The notes under the pieces: model-generated
The model's database searches: none
The model's input: the letters and a program-made list of their open reading frames with translations, nothing else
Told to the model about the DNA's origin: nothing
Part shown: positions 1 to 9,098 of the stretch, piece by piece
Layout of the letters: every line of letters begins with the position of its first letter
Position numbering within the stretch: position 1 is the first letter of the stretch
Made by a program: the position numbers and the translations under genes
Assembly: GCF_001642025.1 (NCBI RefSeq)
Contig: NZ_LWHO01000001.1
Location: 220,573 to 284,572, forward strand
DNA from: Cutibacterium namnetense
Lineage (GTDB): Bacteria > Actinomycetota > Actinomycetes > Propionibacteriales > Propionibacteriaceae
DNA: 64,000 bases
Direction of reading: 5' to 3'

Positions 1-1
1 C

Positions 2-661
2 CTCATCGGCGGGTCGCGAGGTGCCCTCTTAGGTTGCATCTGTGCCGTCATCCTGTTGTTTGTCCTCAACGTTCGTCGTCTCCACACAGCCGCTATGGGG
101 GTGCGTGCCTTCTTCTGGGGTGGAGCGCTTGTCCTCGTGCTGGGCGCTGGGCTGTGGACGAGTCCCTACGTCCAAGACCACTCCACGGCGGAGCGTGGCA
201 CCATCATGGCTAACGCGTTGTCGATGACGTTGTCTGATCCGGTGGCCCTGCTCCTCGGATACGGCTCGCTGTCGGAGTATCAAGCCCGTGCATCGGCGCT
301 GTTCGGAGGCGTCCTCATGGATCCGCACAATCTACTGTTGGAGATCATCCTTCGCTACGGAGTGATCGCGATGATCCTCTTCGTGGTCTGTTGGTTGTGG
401 ATCCTGGTCCGTGGGTTCCTGCCGCGTCGACCTGCGGCCGACTGGCAGACGGCCTTCGGGCTCACCGTCGTGATGCTCTTCCCCGCGCTTGGGGTCGTTC
501 CATCATCAACTCTGCGGTATCACGTGACCTGGCTTTACCTTGTTGCCGCTAGCTGCATCACTGCAGAAACTGTTGCAGCGAACGGTACTGGACGTCCGGT
601 CCTAGTTCCGGACGCCGAGGCGCACACCAAACGGTCAGCGGGAGGGCCTGGAACGGCGTGA
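2..661 (+). CDS. O-antigen ligase/polymerase-like membrane protein (3' part)
   Basis: This gene is cut by the window edge: the frame is open from base 2 and only the C-terminal ~219 residues are present. The visible part starts with a GSRGALLG stretch and continues through several hydrophobic helices. It then has a PHNLLLEIILRYG motif near residue 108, followed by more membrane helices and a polar tail. The order SR-motif, then P-H-N in a periplasmic-side loop, then a helix, is that of the WaaL/Wzy (Wzy_C) family. That family joins or polymerises lipid-linked glycans at the outer membrane face, and the His is the family's catalytic candidate. Two further proteins here (4497-5882, 15779-17050) share the pattern. 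Its 3' end overlaps the convergent wzz-like gene by 27 bases. The family call is good; polymerase versus ligase cannot be decided. Confidence 0.75.
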   Translation, partial: LIGGSRGALLGCICAVILLFVLNVRRLHTAAMGVRAFFWGGALVLVLGAGLWTSPYVQDHSTAERGTIMANALSMTLSDPVALLLGYGSLSEYQARASALFGGVLMDPHNLLLEIILRYGVIAMILFVVCWLWILVRGFLPRRPAADWQTAFGLTVVMLFPALGVVPSSTLRYHVTWLYLVAASCITAETVAANGTGRPVLVPDAEAHTKRSAGGPGTA

Positions 662-1411
662 GGAGCGGTATTCCAGGACGCCCATGACGAGCAGTCCGAG
701 GACCAGGCCGGCAAGCACACCCACTATCGGGGAGGAGAGCTTGTTGCTGGTCATGTTGGTTGCTGGAGCTTTCGGGTTGGGGTCTGAGGGGAAGGCCGGC
801 TGGATGAAGGTCAGCTTCGGCAGCGGGAGGCCGTCGAGGGAGCTGGGGATCAGATCGTTCGCCTTTTCGGCGAATGCGCGGGCGTAGGCGTTGGCGCGCC
901 TGATTGCCTGGTTCTGGTTGGTTCCCATGGCGTAGACGGCAATGACGGTGCCGCCTCCACCCCAGTACACCGAGGCGGCCGCCTTGAGGTCGTCTGCGGT
1001 CGTTCCATCGTGGAGTTTTTTCAGGGCGGCGTTGACGATGGGGGTGGGGGCGTCGAGAGCGATATAGTTGCTCATGATCTGATCAACGGTGGCTGACTCG
1101 ACGGTGGCCTGTGCTTCGGTGCGGGGTTCGGGCAGTGTGACCATCACATGGGCGTGGGCGGCGACCGTTCCTACGGTGTCCTTGGGCGACAGGAGGAGGG
1201 AATAGCCGACGAGGAGCCCGGCGACAACGATGAAGGTTATGAGGCCGGCGATCCAGTGATGCCCCAGCCCCTTGAGGAACCCGAGCAGATCGATCGGCTG
1301 GCCCGCGTCGTACGGGCTCGTTGGCTGGTTAGAGGAATCCGCGGTGGCTCCGCGCTCAACGGCGGAGGACTCAGATTGTGCGACGGTCGGTTCAGAGGGA
1401 AGGCTGCTCAC
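635..1411 (-). CDS. Wzz/YveK-like polysaccharide chain-length or export regulator
   Basis: The 258-residue protein has two membrane helices, one at residues ~51-74 and one at ~228-247. Between them is a ~150-residue extracytoplasmic domain, and the cytoplasmic tail is short and Arg/Ser-rich. This N-TM/loop/C-TM plan is that of Wzz/YveK/CapA co-polymerases, which set glycan chain length together with a Wzy polymerase. It lacks a fused kinase domain and I see no separate BY-kinase gene nearby. The start is GTG at 1411. The gene converges on the polymerase fragment (27-base overlap) and sits at the edge of the diacetamido-uronic acid genes, which supports a role in the same surface polysaccharide. 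Family assignment rests on topology and context, since the loop sequence is divergent. Confidence 0.6.
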   Translation of the reverse strand: MSSLPSEPTVAQSESSAVERGATADSSNQPTSPYDAGQPIDLLGFLKGLGHHWIAGLITFIVVAGLLVGYSLLLSPKDTVGTVAAHAHVMVTLPEPRTEAQATVESATVDQIMSNYIALDAPTPIVNAALKKLHDGTTADDLKAAASVYWGGGGTVIAVYAMGTNQNQAIRRANAYARAFAEKANDLIPSSLDGLPLPKLTFIQPAFPSDPNPKAPATNMTSNKLSSPIVGVLAGLVLGLLVMGVLEYRSSRRSRPSR

Positions 1412-1533
1412 GTTAGTGCATGCTACACAGCGTAGCCAGGCAGACTAGTGACATCCGCGTGTTGAATCGGTTGGAGAGTGGGCGACCGCACCGGGCTTTT
1501 CAGCATCGCCGGGCGGGGGCCGACGGGCCTGTC

Positions 1534-1557
1534 GGGTTAGCGCGAGTAAGCTAGCCC
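1534..1557. promoter_or_regulatory. Stem-loop upstream of the acetyltransferase gene
   Basis: GGGTTAGC and GCTAGCCC form an 8-bp stem (one G-T pair) around an 8-base loop. It ends 29 bases before the ATG at 1587, so it could be a leader hairpin or a protein-binding site. No T-tract follows it. Confidence 0.3.
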
Positions 1558-1586
1558 CGATGTAACCGGCATGAAAGGCGTCCCAC

Positions 1587-2204
1587 ATGGGTGAACCACG
1601 GATCATCGACACCGCCGACTTGGATGACGGTGTGACCATCGGCGACGGTTCGTCGATTTGGCATCTCTCCCAAGTTCGCAGCGAGGCCGTCCTCGGGCAG
1701 AACGTCGTCGTGGGTCGTGGTGCCTACATCGGCGAGGGTGTCCACGTCGGCGATAACTGCAAGATTCAGAACTACGCGCTGGTCTACGAACCCGCGAAGC
1801 TGGAAGACGGGGTCTTCATCGGCCCGGCAGTGGTGCTGACCAACGACCATTTCCCTCGTGCTATCAACCCCGACGGCTCCCTCAAATCTGCTGACGATTG
1901 GGAGCAGGTGGGCGTGACCTGCAAGCGTGGCTGCTCTGTTGGCGCCCGCTCGGTGTGCATTGCGCCCGTCACTATTGGTGAGTGGGCTACGGTGGCTGCC
2001 GGCTCGGTCGTCACCAAAGATGTCCCGGCGTATGCCCTAGTGGCTGGTGTTCCGGCCCGTCGCATTAAGTGGGTGGGCCGTTCTGGATTCCCGCTGGATC
2101 CCGACGGTGAGAACGCGTGGATCGATTCGCGTACTGGAGATCGGTTCGTCGAGGACCCTGCCACCGATACGCTGACCCTGATCAGCGAGGGCGAGCAGGC
2201 CTGA
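1587..2204 (+). CDS. Hexapeptide-repeat N-acetyltransferase for UDP-amino-uronic acid (WlbB/WbpD type)
   Basis: The 205-residue protein is a left-handed beta-helix acyltransferase. Residues ~12-140 show repeated [LIV]-G-x4 hexapeptides, such as VTIGDG, VVVGRG and VHVGDN. The family landmark NDHFPRA falls at about residues 88-94 and the helix ends with [19 protein letters not shown]. WlbB/WbpD enzymes use acetyl-CoA to acetylate the 3-amino group of UDP-2-acetamido-3-amino-2,3-dideoxy-glucuronic acid. The next two genes encode the matching aminotransferase and dehydrogenase, which makes that substrate likely. The ATG at 1587 is the first start compatible with the fold. It is separated from the aminotransferase by an 84-base gap containing a perfect hairpin. 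Confidence 0.85.
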   Translation: MGEPRIIDTADLDDGVTIGDGSSIWHLSQVRSEAVLGQNVVVGRGAYIGEGVHVGDNCKIQNYALVYEPAKLEDGVFIGPAVVLTNDHFPRAINPDGSLKSADDWEQVGVTCKRGCSVGARSVCIAPVTIGEWATVAAGSVVTKDVPAYALVAGVPARRIKWVGRSGFPLDPDGENAWIDSRTGDRFVEDPATDTLTLISEGEQA

Positions 2205-2230
2205 GGCTGTCGTCCCCCAATATCCCCGTC

Positions 2231-2250
2231 GTGGGTGCTGCGGCACCCAC
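2231..2250. terminator. Perfect 8-bp hairpin between acetyltransferase and aminotransferase genes
   Basis: GTGGGTGC pairs perfectly with GCACCCAC around the tetraloop TGCG. It lies 27 bases after the acetyltransferase stop and 38 bases before the next gene's GTG. No U-tract follows, so it may be a partial terminator or a processing signal rather than a full stop. Confidence 0.5.
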
Positions 2251-2288
2251 AAACCGGACCTCCCGTCCGAATAGTTAGGAGCTTTCAC

Positions 2289-3401
2289 GTGACCGCTCAG
2301 TTCATTCCTCCCGCTAAGCCGATCCTCGGCGACGACGAGCGTAAGGCCGTCGACGAGGTTATTGCCTCCGGCATGGTCGCTCAGGGCCCACAGGTCCACG
2401 CCTTCGAGGAGGAGTTCTCCTCTCAGGTTGTCGACGGTGTGCATTGCGTCGCCGTCAACTCGGGAACCTCAGCTCTTCACATCGGCCTGCTGGCCTCTGG
2501 CATCGGTGAGGGCGACGAGGTCATCGTCCCGTCTTTCACCTTCGCCGCCACCGGCAACTCGGTAGCCTTGTCTGGCGCCAAGCCGGTTTTCGCCGACGTC
2601 GATCCGGTTACGTTTACCCTCGACCCGGCTTCTATCGAGGCCTCCATCACCGACAAGACCGCCGCGATCATGCCGGTGCACCTTTACGGCCTCCCGGCTA
2701 ATATGTCGGAGATTCTTGCGATTGCGAACAAGCACGGTCTCAAGATTTTTGAGGATAGTGCTCAGGCCCACGCTGCCAGCATCGACGGCAAGCATGTCGG
2801 TACTTTTGGCACCTTTGGAGCCTTCTCCTTCTACCCGACTAAGAACATGACTTCGGGTGAGGGCGGCATGATCACCACCTCTGACCCGGAGATCGCCCGT
2901 AAGGCCGCCATGCTCCGCAATCAGGGCATGGAGAAGCGTTACGCCAACGAGTACGTCGGTCTCAACAACCGCATGACCGACATCCACGCCGCCATCGGTC
3001 GGGTGCAGCTGACCAAGCTGGCCGGCTGGACGAAGACCCGTCAGGAGAACGCGGCATTCTTGTCTGCGAACATCACTGAGGCCGTCACCCCCACCGTGCC
3101 GGAGGGTTATGTGCATGTGTACCACCAGTACACGATCCGTCTCGAGGGGGTCAGCGGTGAGGAGCGTGACCGCTTCGTCGCCGCCCTCAAGGATGAGCAT
3201 CAGGTGGGTTCGGGCGTCTACTACCCGATTCCGAACCACCGTCTGCCTTCCCTCGCTCCCTACGCCCCGGGCTTGGAGCTGCCGAACACCGAGAAGGTCG
3301 CCGCCGAGTGTGTCTCGCTGCCGGTTCATCCCTCGCTGTCCCAGGCTGACCTGGAGCGCATCGTCGCCGGCGTCAATGCCTGTGCGAAGGCAGGTGCCTG
3401 A
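2289..3401 (+). CDS. DegT/DnrJ/EryC1 PLP-dependent sugar aminotransferase (WbpE/WlbC type)
   Basis: The 370-residue protein is full length for this family. It has the NSGTSALHIGL phosphate-binding loop near residue 60, an EDSAQAHAAS segment, and SFYPTKNMTSGEGGMI, whose Lys should carry PLP. These enzymes transfer an amino group from glutamate to a UDP-3-keto sugar. Here the likely substrate is the 3-keto-glucuronate made by the dehydrogenase downstream. I chose GTG 2289 because TAGGAG lies just upstream and the family N-terminus (FIPPAKPILG) follows at once; an earlier in-frame start at 2235 would add unconserved residues and run through the hairpin. The stop overlaps the next ATG by one base, so the two genes are translationally coupled. 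Confidence 0.92.
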   Translation: MTAQFIPPAKPILGDDERKAVDEVIASGMVAQGPQVHAFEEEFSSQVVDGVHCVAVNSGTSALHIGLLASGIGEGDEVIVPSFTFAATGNSVALSGAKPVFADVDPVTFTLDPASIEASITDKTAAIMPVHLYGLPANMSEILAIANKHGLKIFEDSAQAHAASIDGKHVGTFGTFGAFSFYPTKNMTSGEGGMITTSDPEIARKAAMLRNQGMEKRYANEYVGLNNRMTDIHAAIGRVQLTKLAGWTKTRQENAAFLSANITEAVTPTVPEGYVHVYHQYTIRLEGVSGEERDRFVAALKDEHQVGSGVYYPIPNHRLPSLAPYAPGLELPNTEKVAAECVSLPVHPSLSQADLERIVAGVNACAKAGA

Positions 3402-4393
3402 TGGCGAATCTGCGCGCCGGCATGGTCGGTATCGGATCGATGGGCAAGAACCACGTCCGCAACTTGCGCGCCATTGATGGTGTCGATCTGGTCGCGATCG
3501 CGGATGCCTCCGGTAAGGACCCGTTTGGGGTCGCCGGTGACCTGCCTGTCCTTCCCGACGTCGATGCGGTCATTGAGGCGGGTGTCGACTACTGCGTCGT
3601 GGCTGCCCCGACGAAATTCCACGAGGAAATTGGTCTCAAGCTAGCTGAGGCGGGGGTTCACGCCCTTATCGAGAAGCCGTTGGCCTACGACACTGCGGCT
3701 GCGACTCGTTTGGCTGAGGCCTTTGAGAGCAAGGGTCTGGTGGGCGCGGTCGGCCACATCGAGCGGTACAACCCGGCCTTGCAATCGCTGCGCAAGCGTC
3801 TGGAGAACGGTGACCTCGGTGACCTTTACCAGGTGGCTACCCGCCGTCAGGGGCCGTTCCCGGCCCGTATCGCCGATGTCGGCGTTGTCAAGGACCTCGC
3901 AAGCCACGACATCGACCTCACCGCCTGGGTCACCCAGCGTGAGTTCGAGCTGGTCGCCGCCCGCACCATGTTCAAAGCTGGCCGCGATTACGAAGATATG
4001 GTTTCGGCGACGTGCCAGCTCTCGGGTGGGCTCATGAGCAACCACCTCGTCAACTGGTTGACCCCCGCCAAGGAGCGTCGCACCTTCGTGACCGGCGAGA
4101 AGGGGATGTTCGTAGCGGACACCCTGACCGCCGACCTCACCTTCTACTCCAACGCCAAGGTTGCGACGGTATGGGACGACATCGCCAACTTCCGCGGCGT
4201 TGCCGAGGGTGACGTCACCAGGTTCGCGATCCCGAAGCCCGAGCCCCTGCGCACCGAGCACGAAAACTTCCGTGACGCCGTGCTGGGTAAGGAATCCGAC
4301 ATCGTGACGATGACCCAGGGCGCCAAGGTCGTCCAGGTGTGTGAGGCGATGATCAGCTCTGCCGCTAGCGGCGAGTTTGTCAAGGTCTCCTGA
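3401..4393 (+). CDS. Gfo/Idh/MocA-family UDP-sugar 3-dehydrogenase (WlbA/WbpB type)
   Basis: The 330-residue protein has an N-terminal Rossmann motif (GMVGIGSMGKNH, residues ~7-18) and the EKPLAYD dinucleotide/sugar-site motif around residue 90. The GHIERYNPA segment is typical of WlbA-like oxidoreductases. These enzymes use NAD to oxidise C3 of UDP-N-acetylglucosaminuronic acid, giving the 3-keto sugar for the PLP aminotransferase encoded immediately upstream. The two genes share the base at 3401. A strong hairpin at 4407-4436 follows the stop, so transcription of this three-gene set probably ends here. Substrate assignment rests on the WlbA-B-C style gene set. Confidence 0.9.
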   Translation: MANLRAGMVGIGSMGKNHVRNLRAIDGVDLVAIADASGKDPFGVAGDLPVLPDVDAVIEAGVDYCVVAAPTKFHEEIGLKLAEAGVHALIEKPLAYDTAAATRLAEAFESKGLVGAVGHIERYNPALQSLRKRLENGDLGDLYQVATRRQGPFPARIADVGVVKDLASHDIDLTAWVTQREFELVAARTMFKAGRDYEDMVSATCQLSGGLMSNHLVNWLTPAKERRTFVTGEKGMFVADTLTADLTFYSNAKVATVWDDIANFRGVAEGDVTRFAIPKPEPLRTEHENFRDAVLGKESDIVTMTQGAKVVQVCEAMISSAASGEFVKVS

Positions 4394-4406
4394 CGTAACG
4401 ATCGTA

Positions 4407-4440
4407 GTCGGGCCGGGCCGCTAGGTCCGGCCCGACTCTT
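4407..4440 (+). terminator. Rho-independent-like terminator after the wlbA-type gene
   Basis: GTCGGGCCGG and CCGGCCCGAC form a perfect 10-bp stem around a 10-base loop, followed by TCTT. It starts 14 bases after the stop at 4393. Confidence 0.8.
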
Positions 4441-4496
4441 GTCCATCCGCTCGGTTTTTCCTGCGTCTCGGAGCGGCCAGCTGCCCCACAGGTAGA

Positions 4497-5882
4497 ATGA
4501 TTTCCATCTTTCGTCTTCACGATTCCCCCGACGGCTCGTCGGCCGTAACGGTATTACGCTCGGTTGCCCCGACTCAATGGTTCAGTGCGGCGGCCGAGGT
4601 GGTCGTCGCGTGCTTGTTCATCACCTGCACCTTCATAACGGTGGCCCAGCCCATCTTCGATAACGGCGCGTGCCAGTTGATGCTCCCGCTGTTTGCTGTA
4701 GCGGCTTTGGTGCTCGAAGTGTTGTGCATCGTGCGGGACGTCCGTCGGGTACCGGCACTGCGCGAATGGTCCCGTTCCCTCACCATCGTGACGTGCAGTT
4801 TCGTGGCCCTATTGGCATGGGCTGCGACCTCGATCCCGTTCCACGAGCATCTCATCTACGACGATTCCATGGGAGTTACCCGGGATCTTCCGCTATATGC
4901 CCTAGTGATGCCCTTGGCGGAGGCGACGGTGACCCTTCTCGCGGCTATTTTCGCGTGCCGGATGATCGCAGTGGGGAACCTTGAAGGTGCGCTGTGGCGG
5001 CTATCGATGCTGATGGCCATCGTCAATCCGATTGACCTCGTTCGCGAGTACGCCGAAGGAAACACCACCGGATGGCGGGTTGCCACCAGACTCGGTGGAG
5101 CCGCGATCTGTCACGTCCTTCTCATCCTGGCCCTGGCCGTTGCTGTGGACGCTGTGATACGACACCGGCACATGATCATTTCCAGCGTGGCTGCCATCAG
5201 TCACCTTGCTTGTTTGGCAGCATCCGGGTCTCGCGCCGGAATCATTAGTCTGGCGCTGTTTGTCGTCGGGCTGGTACTTTTCGGGTGTCCTCACCGGACG
5301 CGAAGCCGGAAACAGTGGACCATCATCGCAACGTCGGGAATTATGGCGTCAGGGATAGCTGTATGGCTGATGTCAACGGTTCGTACCGGGTCTCTTGTCG
5401 ATCCGGCGCGTGCGCGAACTTGGGCATTAGCGGGACGCGTTGTAGTGGATTCGCCGAGCCATTTCCTGGTGGGGACCGGCTACGGAACAATCTGGCCATG
5501 GTTCGCTGTCGAGTCCACCTTTATGCCCGAATCATCTCACGGGATGCGCCGAACTCTTTACGGGTACAGCCTCCCACACGCCCATAGTCTCATCGTCCAG
5601 GTTGTCGGTGAGCTCGGTGTGATCGGGCTGGCCCTGGTCTTGGTGTGCCTGGGGACTGTCATCGTGGTGTGTGTCAAGGGAATTCGTGGCGGCTACCCCG
5701 TCTTATCTTTGGGCGTGCTTGCGACAATGCCGGCTTTCCTCATGGACACTTACCTCATCAAGAATTTCCCAGTAGCGCTGTTCTGGTGGATCTTCACCTT
5801 GGCGCTCTGTCGGTTGGTGACCACCGGCGGTGAGGTTGGCGAAGCTGATTCGGACTGCTGCGAGGAGAAAATCGTCGCATGA
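4497..5882 (+). CDS. O-antigen ligase/polymerase-like membrane protein
   Basis: The 461-residue protein is very hydrophobic, with roughly 10-12 membrane helices. The central SGSRAGIISLALF segment and the PHAHSLIVQVVGELG motif (His361 as numbered from ATG 4497) match the Wzy_C/WaaL pattern also seen in the gene fragments at 2-661 and 15779-17050. It probably polymerises or ligates the lipid-linked repeat unit at the outer membrane face. It stands alone after a terminator and is followed by ~200 non-coding bases. No clear ribosome site precedes the ATG, and a TAGAAT hexamer overlaps it, so the start could lie slightly downstream. Polymerase versus ligase cannot be told from sequence. Confidence 0.75.
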   Translation: MISIFRLHDSPDGSSAVTVLRSVAPTQWFSAAAEVVVACLFITCTFITVAQPIFDNGACQLMLPLFAVAALVLEVLCIVRDVRRVPALREWSRSLTIVTCSFVALLAWAATSIPFHEHLIYDDSMGVTRDLPLYALVMPLAEATVTLLAAIFACRMIAVGNLEGALWRLSMLMAIVNPIDLVREYAEGNTTGWRVATRLGGAAICHVLLILALAVAVDAVIRHRHMIISSVAAISHLACLAASGSRAGIISLALFVVGLVLFGCPHRTRSRKQWTIIATSGIMASGIAVWLMSTVRTGSLVDPARARTWALAGRVVVDSPSHFLVGTGYGTIWPWFAVESTFMPESSHGMRRTLYGYSLPHAHSLIVQVVGELGVIGLALVLVCLGTVIVVCVKGIRGGYPVLSLGVLATMPAFLMDTYLIKNFPVALFWWIFTLALCRLVTTGGEVGEADSDCCEEKIVA

Positions 5883-6085
5883 TGTTGTAGCTCCCGGTCG
5901 CGCGCGGGTAGCACTCAGTACTAGCCTATCCTCGTCATTAATTCACGTTTGTGACGACGCTGTCGCGATGCGATGAACACAGGCGTCACCGCCTGGGTAC
6001 AGGTTGATCATCCCCCCGGGGAAGTTCCGAACCATTGTCTTGGAGGGCCTCTTGGCACCTCAATAACATCGGAAAGGAAGGGAAG

Positions 6086-7657
6086 ATGTCCCTCGAACCG
6101 CTTGATGCCGACGCAGAAGGTGTCGCCGCTACCACCAAGGCACGGGGCTTCCGGCCTAAGCATCTGGTGACAGGATCCTCGCGCGACGACAAGTCATTCC
6201 TAGGCCACCCCGGCGGCCTGCCGTGGATGCTCCAGGTGGAGATGTGGGAGCGGTTCTCCTGGTATGGCATGCGGGCCATCCTCGTCTACTTCATCACCGA
6301 CACTCTGGCCCACGGTGGGCTGGGGCTGCCGGTCAACGCCGGCCAGGTCGTCATGGCGTCCTACGGCGCTGCAGTGTTGTTGATGACGATTCCTGGTGGC
6401 ATCTTCGCCGACCGCATCCTTGGACCGTGGATGTCCACCCTGTGGGGCGGCCTCATCATTATGACGGGTCACGTCATCCTCGCCATTCCGCAGGTGGTGA
6501 CGTCGTGGATCGGCCTCATTTGCATTGCCATTGGCACCGGATTTATCAAGCCGAACCTGTCCACGGTGGTAGGCGGTCTTTACGATGATGGCGACCCCCG
6601 GCGTGATCAGGGCTTCCTGTACTTCTACATGTCGATCAATATTGGATCCCTTTTCGCACCGATCGTTACCGGACTGCTCAAGGACCACTACGGCTACCAT
6701 GTGGGTTTCATCGCCGCTGCCATCGGTATGGCCCTGGGGTTGATCGCTTTCTTCCACGGTCGCTCTAAACTGCGTGAGTTCGCCTTCGACATCCCCAATC
6801 CGCTGGCCCCCGGCGAGGGTCGCCGGATGGTGTTCCGCGCGCTGGGCATCGTCGTCATCGGTGTCGTTCTCGCTATTGGGTTCAAGGCTCTGCTGGGCGA
6901 GTGGACTTCGGCGATCGCCTACTCCCTGTTCGTCTTTGCTTCGGTGACGGCACTGAGCTACTTCTTGACGATGTTCCGTTCCCCGAAGGTCACTGATCGT
7001 GAGCGTGGCCATCTGTGGGCATTTGTGCCGTTGTGGGTGGGCCAAGTGCTCTTCACCATGATCTTCGAGCAGGCGGCTGGCAAGATGGCCACCTTTGCTA
7101 AGGACAACACCGATGGACACATCGTTGGGTCGTGGTCGGTGGAGCCCGAGCAGTACCAGACGATCAACCCGGCTGCCGTCTTGATCCTGGCCGGCCTGCT
7201 TGGCATGTGGTTCCGGCGCAGAGAGGGGAAGTTCCCCAATACCCCGCAGAAGTTCGCTATCTCGGTGTTCATTATTGGTATAACCGCCCTCATAATGGGG
7301 TTCGGATTCCAGAGCTGGCCAGGTGGGAGCATGCTCGCACCGTGGTGGTTCCTGGCGGTGGTCTTCGTCATCCAGACTGTTGCGGAGCTGTTCATGAATC
7401 CAATCGGCCTGTCAACAGCAACCAAATTGGCCCCGAAAAAGTTCGCATCCCAGAATATGACTCTGTGGCTGCTTGCCTCAGCCTGTGGCCAAGGCCTCGC
7501 CTCGGTGACGATCGAGCGCACCAAAAACCTGGGCGATGTGGTGTTTTACTACGGCCTAGGTATCGTGACGATCCTCGTAGCGGTGGTGCTCTTCGTGATC
7601 GCTCCGTGGACTCAGGCGAAGATGAAAGATGTCGACTCGGTTGCCGACAGCGCCTGA
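6086..7657 (+). CDS. POT-family proton-dependent oligopeptide transporter
   Basis: The 523-residue protein has about 14 membrane helices. The N-terminal motif EMWERFSWYGMRAILVY (around residues 52-68) is the POT signature region with the ExxER proton-coupling residues. A second signature is GTGFIKPNLSTVVGGLY, followed by FYMSINIGSLFAP. POT/PTR carriers import di- and tripeptides with protons. The start at 6086 has GGAAAGGAAGG just upstream; an earlier in-frame codon at 6035 would place this ribosome site inside the gene. It has no obvious operon partner and ends at a strong hairpin. It suits a protein-degrading, peptide-consuming lifestyle. Confidence 0.93.
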   Translation: MSLEPLDADAEGVAATTKARGFRPKHLVTGSSRDDKSFLGHPGGLPWMLQVEMWERFSWYGMRAILVYFITDTLAHGGLGLPVNAGQVVMASYGAAVLLMTIPGGIFADRILGPWMSTLWGGLIIMTGHVILAIPQVVTSWIGLICIAIGTGFIKPNLSTVVGGLYDDGDPRRDQGFLYFYMSINIGSLFAPIVTGLLKDHYGYHVGFIAAAIGMALGLIAFFHGRSKLREFAFDIPNPLAPGEGRRMVFRALGIVVIGVVLAIGFKALLGEWTSAIAYSLFVFASVTALSYFLTMFRSPKVTDRERGHLWAFVPLWVGQVLFTMIFEQAAGKMATFAKDNTDGHIVGSWSVEPEQYQTINPAAVLILAGLLGMWFRRREGKFPNTPQKFAISVFIIGITALIMGFGFQSWPGGSMLAPWWFLAVVFVIQTVAELFMNPIGLSTATKLAPKKFASQNMTLWLLASACGQGLASVTIERTKNLGDVVFYYGLGIVTILVAVVLFVIAPWTQAKMKDVDSVADSA

Positions 7658-7676
7658 CCTAGTTACCAACCCATTG

Positions 7677-7706
7677 CGAGGCTCGCCCGGTCCGGGGCGG
7701 GCCTCG
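7677..7706 (+). terminator. Terminator hairpin after the peptide transporter
   Basis: CGAGGCTCGCCC pairs with GGGCGGGCCTCG (12 bp, one G-T pair) around a 6-base loop, 19 bases after the POT gene stop. The following bases are TGCCTTGT, so the T-tract is weak. Confidence 0.75.
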
Positions 7707-7922
7707 TGCCTTGTCAGAGGTTTTCGCGTGGTGTGGTAATCGGGTTTCTGATGGCGAGGGCTGCCACTCCACGTGGCAGGCCATGCCGTTGCATGCCGAT
7801 ATGCCATATGAAGCTTGGCCCAGTGCGAAAGCTCGCTGGAACCCTCGAAGCGTCAGGGGTGACTGGCTACCGTGGCTTATGTACGCATCGTTTCGACGAT
7901 GAACCCCATCTTGGGAGCACAT

Positions 7923-9083
7923 ATGACGACGTACCAGTACCTCATCGTCGGTGGCGGGATGGCGGCTGATTCTGCCGCCCGCGGTATTCGTGACATCGAC
8001 AAGAAAGGGTCGATCGCCATTATCAGCGCCGACGTCGACGCTCCATATCCGCGGCCAGCTCTGAGTAAGAAGCTGTGGACCGATCCCGAGTTCACCTGGG
8101 ACCAGGCCGATCTCGCTACCGTCGCTGATACTGGCGCGGAACTGAGACTCGGCACGGAGGTGCTTAGCATCGACCGCGACGCCAAGACCGTTTTGACTAC
8201 GTCCGGCCAAGTATTCGGCTACCAAAAGTTGTTGTTGGCCACCGGTCTTACCCCGTCGCGCATTGATGATGACGGCGATGCCGTTGTCTACTTCCGGTCC
8301 GCTCGTGACTACCAGAAGCTGCGTGGGCTGGCCCAGCCCGGTCACCGGTTCGTGGTCGTCGGCGGCGGCTATATCGGTGCCGAACTTGCCGCGGGTCTCG
8401 TCCAGCAGGGTTGCGAGGTCAGCCTCGTCACCCCCGATCCGACGCTGGGTGGTTCACAATTCCCGGCCCAGATTGCGTCTGAGTACCAGAGACTTTTCGC
8501 CGATGCTGGGGTGCACCTGGTCACTGGCAGGCGCGTCTGCTCGGTGCGCAAGAATGAGGCCGCCGAGGTCATCCTCGACGGTGGCACCATCCTCCAGGCT
8601 GATGATGTCATCGCGGCTTTGGGGGCATCCCCGGTCACTAGGTTGGCCGAGGAAGCTGGTCTTACCGTTGCTGATGGGGTGGTCGTTGATGAGAGGTTGC
8701 GCACCAACGATCCGGCCATCTGGGCTGCTGGAGATATCGCTAACTATCCCGATCCGGTGCTGGGCCGCACTCGCGTCGAGCATGTGGACAATGCCACCAC
8801 GATGGGCAAAGCAGCTGGACGCTTCATGGCGGGATCAGAAGGCTCCTACACCCATACCCCAATGATGTACTCACAGGTCTTCGGGGTGCGCTGGGAGGCA
8901 GTCGGCACCCTCGACTCCAGCCTCGAGACCGTCTCGGTGAAAGTCGGTGAGGGGCAGGTCGCCTACTACCTGTCTAGCGGTAAGCCGGTCGGCGTGCTGC
9001 TGTGGAACCTCCCCGGACGCACTGACGAGGCTGTCACGGTGCTTGCCGATCCGCCCGAGGATCTCTCGACCGCCATCAACTGA
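7923..9083 (+). CDS. FAD-dependent NAD(P)H oxidoreductase (ferredoxin/rubredoxin reductase type)
   Basis: The 386-residue protein has a FAD-binding Rossmann motif at its start (YLIVGGGMAADSAARGI) and the family's PYPRPALSKKLW segment. A second dinucleotide fold, VVVGGGYIGAELAAGL, lies near residue 145, and an IWAAGDIAN FAD-contact motif near 270. The pattern is that of the AIF/BenA-type ferredoxin reductases, with an extra C-terminal domain. It probably moves electrons between NAD(P)H and a small redox protein; no such partner is encoded beside it. ATG 7923 was preferred over an earlier codon at 7872 because the conserved fold begins immediately. The SDR gene follows after 15 bases. Confidence 0.85.
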   Translation: MTTYQYLIVGGGMAADSAARGIRDIDKKGSIAIISADVDAPYPRPALSKKLWTDPEFTWDQADLATVADTGAELRLGTEVLSIDRDAKTVLTTSGQVFGYQKLLLATGLTPSRIDDDGDAVVYFRSARDYQKLRGLAQPGHRFVVVGGGYIGAELAAGLVQQGCEVSLVTPDPTLGGSQFPAQIASEYQRLFADAGVHLVTGRRVCSVRKNEAAEVILDGGTILQADDVIAALGASPVTRLAEEAGLTVADGVVVDERLRTNDPAIWAAGDIANYPDPVLGRTRVEHVDNATTMGKAAGRFMAGSEGSYTHTPMMYSQVFGVRWEAVGTLDSSLETVSVKVGEGQVAYYLSSGKPVGVLLWNLPGRTDEAVTVLADPPEDLSTAIN

Positions 9084-9098
9084 CCACTAGGAGAATTC

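Noticed and set aside
2469-3329. 286-codon minus-strand frame inside the aminotransferase gene
   Set aside because: Shadow of a clear DegT-family gene; the composition is typical of an antisense frame.
6200-7120. 306-codon minus-strand frame inside the peptide transporter gene
   Set aside because: It has no family features and the transporter on the plus strand is unambiguous; it is a high-GC shadow.
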